This document shows, piece after piece, positions 7,103 to 8,871 of a DNA stretch of 8,871 nucleotides (position 1 is the stretch's first letter; every line of letters begins with the position of its first letter). A program made the translations under genes and the position numbers. The notes below the pieces were generated by a model. The model worked only from the letters and a program-made list of their open reading frames with translations, searched no databases and was not told where the DNA came from. The DNA comes from an uncultured Lachnospiraceae bacterium (GTDB lineage: Bacteria > Bacillota > Clostridia > Lachnospirales > Lachnospiraceae), in NCBI GenBank assembly GCA_910583815.1, contig CAJTZB010000104.1, positions 1-8,871 of the forward strand. Reading direction: 5' to 3'.

Positions 7103-7106
7103 ACAA
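7078..7106 (-). promoter_or_regulatory. sigma-A promoter of lacZ
   Basis: On the minus strand TTGTAT (7101-7106) is followed after exactly 17 nt by a perfect TATAAT (7078-7083). Expected transcription start is about 7071, with a leader of about 40 nt to the ATG at 7030. It occupies nearly the same bases as the opposite-facing promoter, so polymerase should be able to sit on only one of the two at a time. Confidence 0.75.
7081..7096. repeat. Tandem ATACCGCG repeat inside both promoter spacers
   Basis: Two exact 8-bp copies of ATACCGCG stand head to tail. CGCG occurs twice, so the site also has partial dyad symmetry (CGCG-GTAT-CGCG on the minus strand). Its position in the shared spacer of two divergent promoters is where an operator could act on both, but no regulator gene is visible in the window. 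Confidence 0.5.
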
Positions 7107-7137
7107 TGTAAACAGCACATTTTAGAGGAGGAATTTT

Positions 7138-7842
7138 ATGAACAAAAGAAAGGCTCCGGTTACTTCCATCATCAATTTTGCTATCGGCATCCTGTTTCTG
7201 CTTTTTTTTATTTCACTAGGGCTTACGATTGCACTTTATGTGCGGCCGTTTTATTACATAGGCATGGAACAGATTTCAGAAGAAACCGGATATTCTGTTG
7301 CAGAAATTAAAGAAAACTATGATGCTTTGATTGACTGGTGCAGTCCATTTGAGAAAGGAGACCTTTCTTTTCCTACTCTTCCGGCATCTGAAAGCGGAAT
7401 TTCACACTTTAAAGAAGTGAAAGTAATTTTCAATCTCTTCTTTTGCTTTCTCTTTGTCACCCCTCTGTTTCTTGCAGGCCTGATTGATATACAAGAGAAA
7501 AGAAAAACTTTCTCCTACTTATTTACCGCTCCGATTGTTATGTGTGTACTTCCTCTTCTTGTCGCCATTGCAAGTGCTATCGACTTCAACCGCATTTTTG
7601 TGCTGTTTCACGAAATCGTATTCCGCAACGATGACTGGCTGTTTTCCTATGACGAGGATCCTATCATCCAGTTCCTTCCAGAACGGTTTTTCATGCAATG
7701 CGCATTGATTATTGCAGTTACGGTACTGCTTGGTGCGGCGGTTTTGCTGGCGCTTTACTTCTTCCGTAAAAAGAAGGAAGCAAAAAAACAACCTCAGAAT
7801 ATGCAAGAAACAGCTTCCAGAAAAAGAGATTTTATGCTATAG
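7138..7842 (+). CDS. lit: DUF1461/TIGR01906 membrane protein, probable lipoprotein intramolecular transacylase Lit
   Basis: This encodes 234 aa; the start is fixed by AGAGGAGG 6 nt before the ATG. Four membrane segments are visible at about 12-33, 95-115, 128-150 and 187-208, placing two loops (34-92 and 151-186) on the outer face. The second loop carries the family signature FHEIVFRNDDWLF followed by IIQFLPERFF; the first ends with HFKEV. Two His residues (H90, H158) sit where, as I recall, the proposed catalytic His pair of Lit lies. Lit proteins of low-GC Gram-positives move an acyl chain from the diacylglyceryl sn-2 position to the lipoprotein N-terminal Cys, giving lyso-form lipoproteins that are less visible to TLR2. 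Residues 210-234 are a charged cytosolic tail. The dCMP deaminase gene follows after 55 nt, probably co-transcribed. Family assignment is firm; the Lit activity is inferred from homology. Confidence 0.82.
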   Translation: MNKRKAPVTSIINFAIGILFLLFFISLGLTIALYVRPFYYIGMEQISEETGYSVAEIKENYDALIDWCSPFEKGDLSFPTLPASESGISHFKEVKVIFNLFFCFLFVTPLFLAGLIDIQEKRKTFSYLFTAPIVMCVLPLLVAIASAIDFNRIFVLFHEIVFRNDDWLFSYDEDPIIQFLPERFFMQCALIIAVTVLLGAAVLLALYFFRKKKEAKKQPQNMQETASRKRDFML

Positions 7843-7848
7843 TCAAGA

Positions 7849-7870
7849 TAGCGTCGGTGTACGGATGCTA
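7849..7870. repeat. Palindromic interspersed repeat, copy C (near-perfect)
   Basis: The first arm is identical to copy B, TAGCGTCGGT; the second arm is ACGGATGCTA, with two differences, so one pairing becomes G-T and one is lost. It begins 6 nt after the TAG stop of the Lit-like gene. An overlapping small hairpin, GCTAT/ATAGC (7836-7840 and 7848-7852), spans the stop codon. Confidence 0.8.
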
Positions 7871-7897
7871 CAATCAAAAGGGAGCGTGATAATAGCT

Positions 7898-8377
7898 ATG
7901 AAGCGTCAGGACTATTTAAAATGGGACGAGTATTTTATGGGGATTGCCCTGCTGTCCGCGATGCGGAGCAAAGACCCGCATACAAGCGTCGGAAGCTGCA
8001 TTGTAAGCAAGGATAACAAAATCCTGTCTGTCGGATATAATGGCATGCCTCTTGGCTGCCCGGACGACGAATATCCGTGGGAACGCGAAGGCGATGCCCT
8101 GAACACCAAGTATTTTTATGTATGCCATGCCGAGCTAAATGCCATTTTAAACTATACCGGAACCAATATGCGTGGCGCCAAAATCTATACTACTCTGTTT
8201 CCTTGCAACGAATGCACAAAAGCTCTGATTCAGACCGGAATTTCCGAAATCATATATTACTCTGACAAATATCGTGATTCCGACTCTACAATCGCTGCCA
8301 AACGGATGCTGGATTCAGCCGGAGTAGTTTATCGCAGCTATGAACCGATTCATAAAATCATACCGCTTTCACTATAA
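7898..8377 (+). CDS. dCMP deaminase (ComEB-like, zinc-dependent)
   Basis: This encodes 159 aa, the usual length for bacterial dCMP deaminases. It has the cytidine/deoxycytidylate deaminase fold signatures: CHAEL (zinc ligand H77, catalytic E79) and PCNEC (zinc ligands C103 and C106). GYNGMPLGCPDDEYPW near residues 46-61 is typical of dCMP rather than free-base deaminases. It converts dCMP to dUMP in the cytosol, feeding thymidylate synthase; activation by dCTP and inhibition by dTTP are known for the family. The frame stays open upstream into the Lit-like gene, but homology starts at about this ATG. GGGAG lies 13 nt before it, and an in-frame GTG at 7886 is only 1 nt from that site. No separate promoter is evident, so transcription probably continues from lit. 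Confidence 0.95.
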   Translation: MKRQDYLKWDEYFMGIALLSAMRSKDPHTSVGSCIVSKDNKILSVGYNGMPLGCPDDEYPWEREGDALNTKYFYVCHAELNAILNYTGTNMRGAKIYTTLFPCNECTKALIQTGISEIIYYSDKYRDSDSTIAAKRMLDSAGVVYRSYEPIHKIIPLSL

Positions 8378-8410
8378 AAAATTAAATATAACAGAAAAAG
8401 CTTGGCAAGA

Positions 8411-8871
8411 TTACAGCAAAGATAAACATTCCTGCAGTAAGCAAGATACTTGACGGTCTATAGTAAATAATTCTTCAAATAAGGATTTGAGTTCTGTTCT
8501 GGCAGATGGTCTGTCCAACAATTCATTGATATTATGGGGCAGACCATAGTAGGTTTGTGGAGAAACACCCAGAAGTGCCCAAATTTTCCATGCCTGATCA
8601 TGAAAATGGAGATGTAAATCGGATGCTTTTAAAAGGAATTCCTTGCATTTATTGTTGTTAAGCATAGGTGTCAGCGTATTCCGATAACATTCGGATGCAT
8701 GCCACCTTGTTTCTATAGCAAGACCATTTATTCTATTTAACCACTTGCCAAGTTTTTTTCCATCTTGCTCTGCTTCCAGTTTTTGATATATATTTTGTTC
8801 CAGCTTATTCCTGCTCTCGGTATTTAAGTGATGAATCATATGATTGAGAGATTCAGACAAGGAAATCGTAC
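8411..8871 (-). CDS. Unknown protein, 5' end beyond the window
   Basis: The reading frame ends with TAA at 8411-8413 and stays open to the right edge, so the true start probably lies outside. An in-frame ATG at 8839 and a TTG at 8860 exist, but neither has a ribosome binding site. The visible 150 or so residues are soluble, Leu-rich and predominantly helical, with several His and Trp (HLHFHDQAWKIWALLG, then SPQTYYGLPHNINELLD) and a Leu/Cys-rich end (SCLLQECLSLL). I recognise no family. The base composition looks more A/T-rich than in the neighbouring genes, so separate ancestry is possible. It converges on the dCMP deaminase gene with a 33-nt gap and no obvious terminator between them. Confidence 0.6.
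   Translation of the reverse strand, partial: TISLSESLNHMIHHLNTESRNKLEQNIYQKLEAEQDGKKLGKWLNRINGLAIETRWHASECYRNTLTPMLNNNKCKEFLLKASDLHLHFHDQAWKIWALLGVSPQTYYGLPHNINELLDRPSARTELKSLFEELFTIDRQVSCLLQECLSLL

Noticed and set aside
7712..7897. N-terminal extension of the dCMP deaminase frame overlapping the end of lit.
   Set aside because: The 62 extra codons are a shifted frame of lit and the repeat; deaminase homology begins at about the ATG at 7898, which has a GGGAG upstream.

Overview
The window looks like chromosomal DNA from a motile, Gram-positive, anaerobic Clostridia-type bacterium, most likely Lachnospiraceae. This is inferred from the style of the proteins: a Firmicutes-type FliK-like protein, a clostridial-style cytosolic GH2 beta-galactosidase, and a DUF1461/TIGR01906 membrane protein. 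Strong AGGAGG-type ribosome binding sites, moderate base composition and a sigma-D/sigma-28-type promoter agree with it. No species can be named from the sequence alone.

Layout from left to right. A tRNA-Gly (CCC anticodon) lies on the minus strand at 91-161 with its own sigma-A promoter. On the plus strand follows a FliK-like gene (310-2157), preceded by an exact GCCGATAT box typical of the flagellar sigma factor and closed by a bidirectional terminator. It converges on a minus-strand gene (2286-3821) for an N-terminally membrane-anchored or secreted protein of unknown function. Upstream of that gene is a hairpin-rich spacer (3822-3982), followed by a full-length lacZ on the minus strand (3983-7030). 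lacZ is divergent from a plus-strand pair: a DUF1461 membrane protein, probably the lipoprotein intramolecular transacylase Lit (7138-7842), and a dCMP deaminase (7898-8377). A minus-strand reading frame of unknown function enters from the right edge (8411-8871).

The genes do not form one pathway: hook assembly, lactose cleavage, lipoprotein acyl remodelling and dTTP precursor supply are separate jobs. This is an ordinary chromosomal stretch of short transcription units, and I see no defence island, CRISPR array, prophage or conjugative element in it. The more unusual signals are non-coding. First, a palindromic 22-bp repeat family (arms TAGCGTCGGT / ACCGACGCTA) occurs three times, each copy a few bases after a stop codon. 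Second, three hairpins stand in tandem downstream of lacZ. Third, the two divergent sigma-A promoters between lacZ and lit overlap almost base for base around a tandem ATACCGCG repeat. Fourth, lacZ and the dCMP deaminase gene share nearly the same odd start region.
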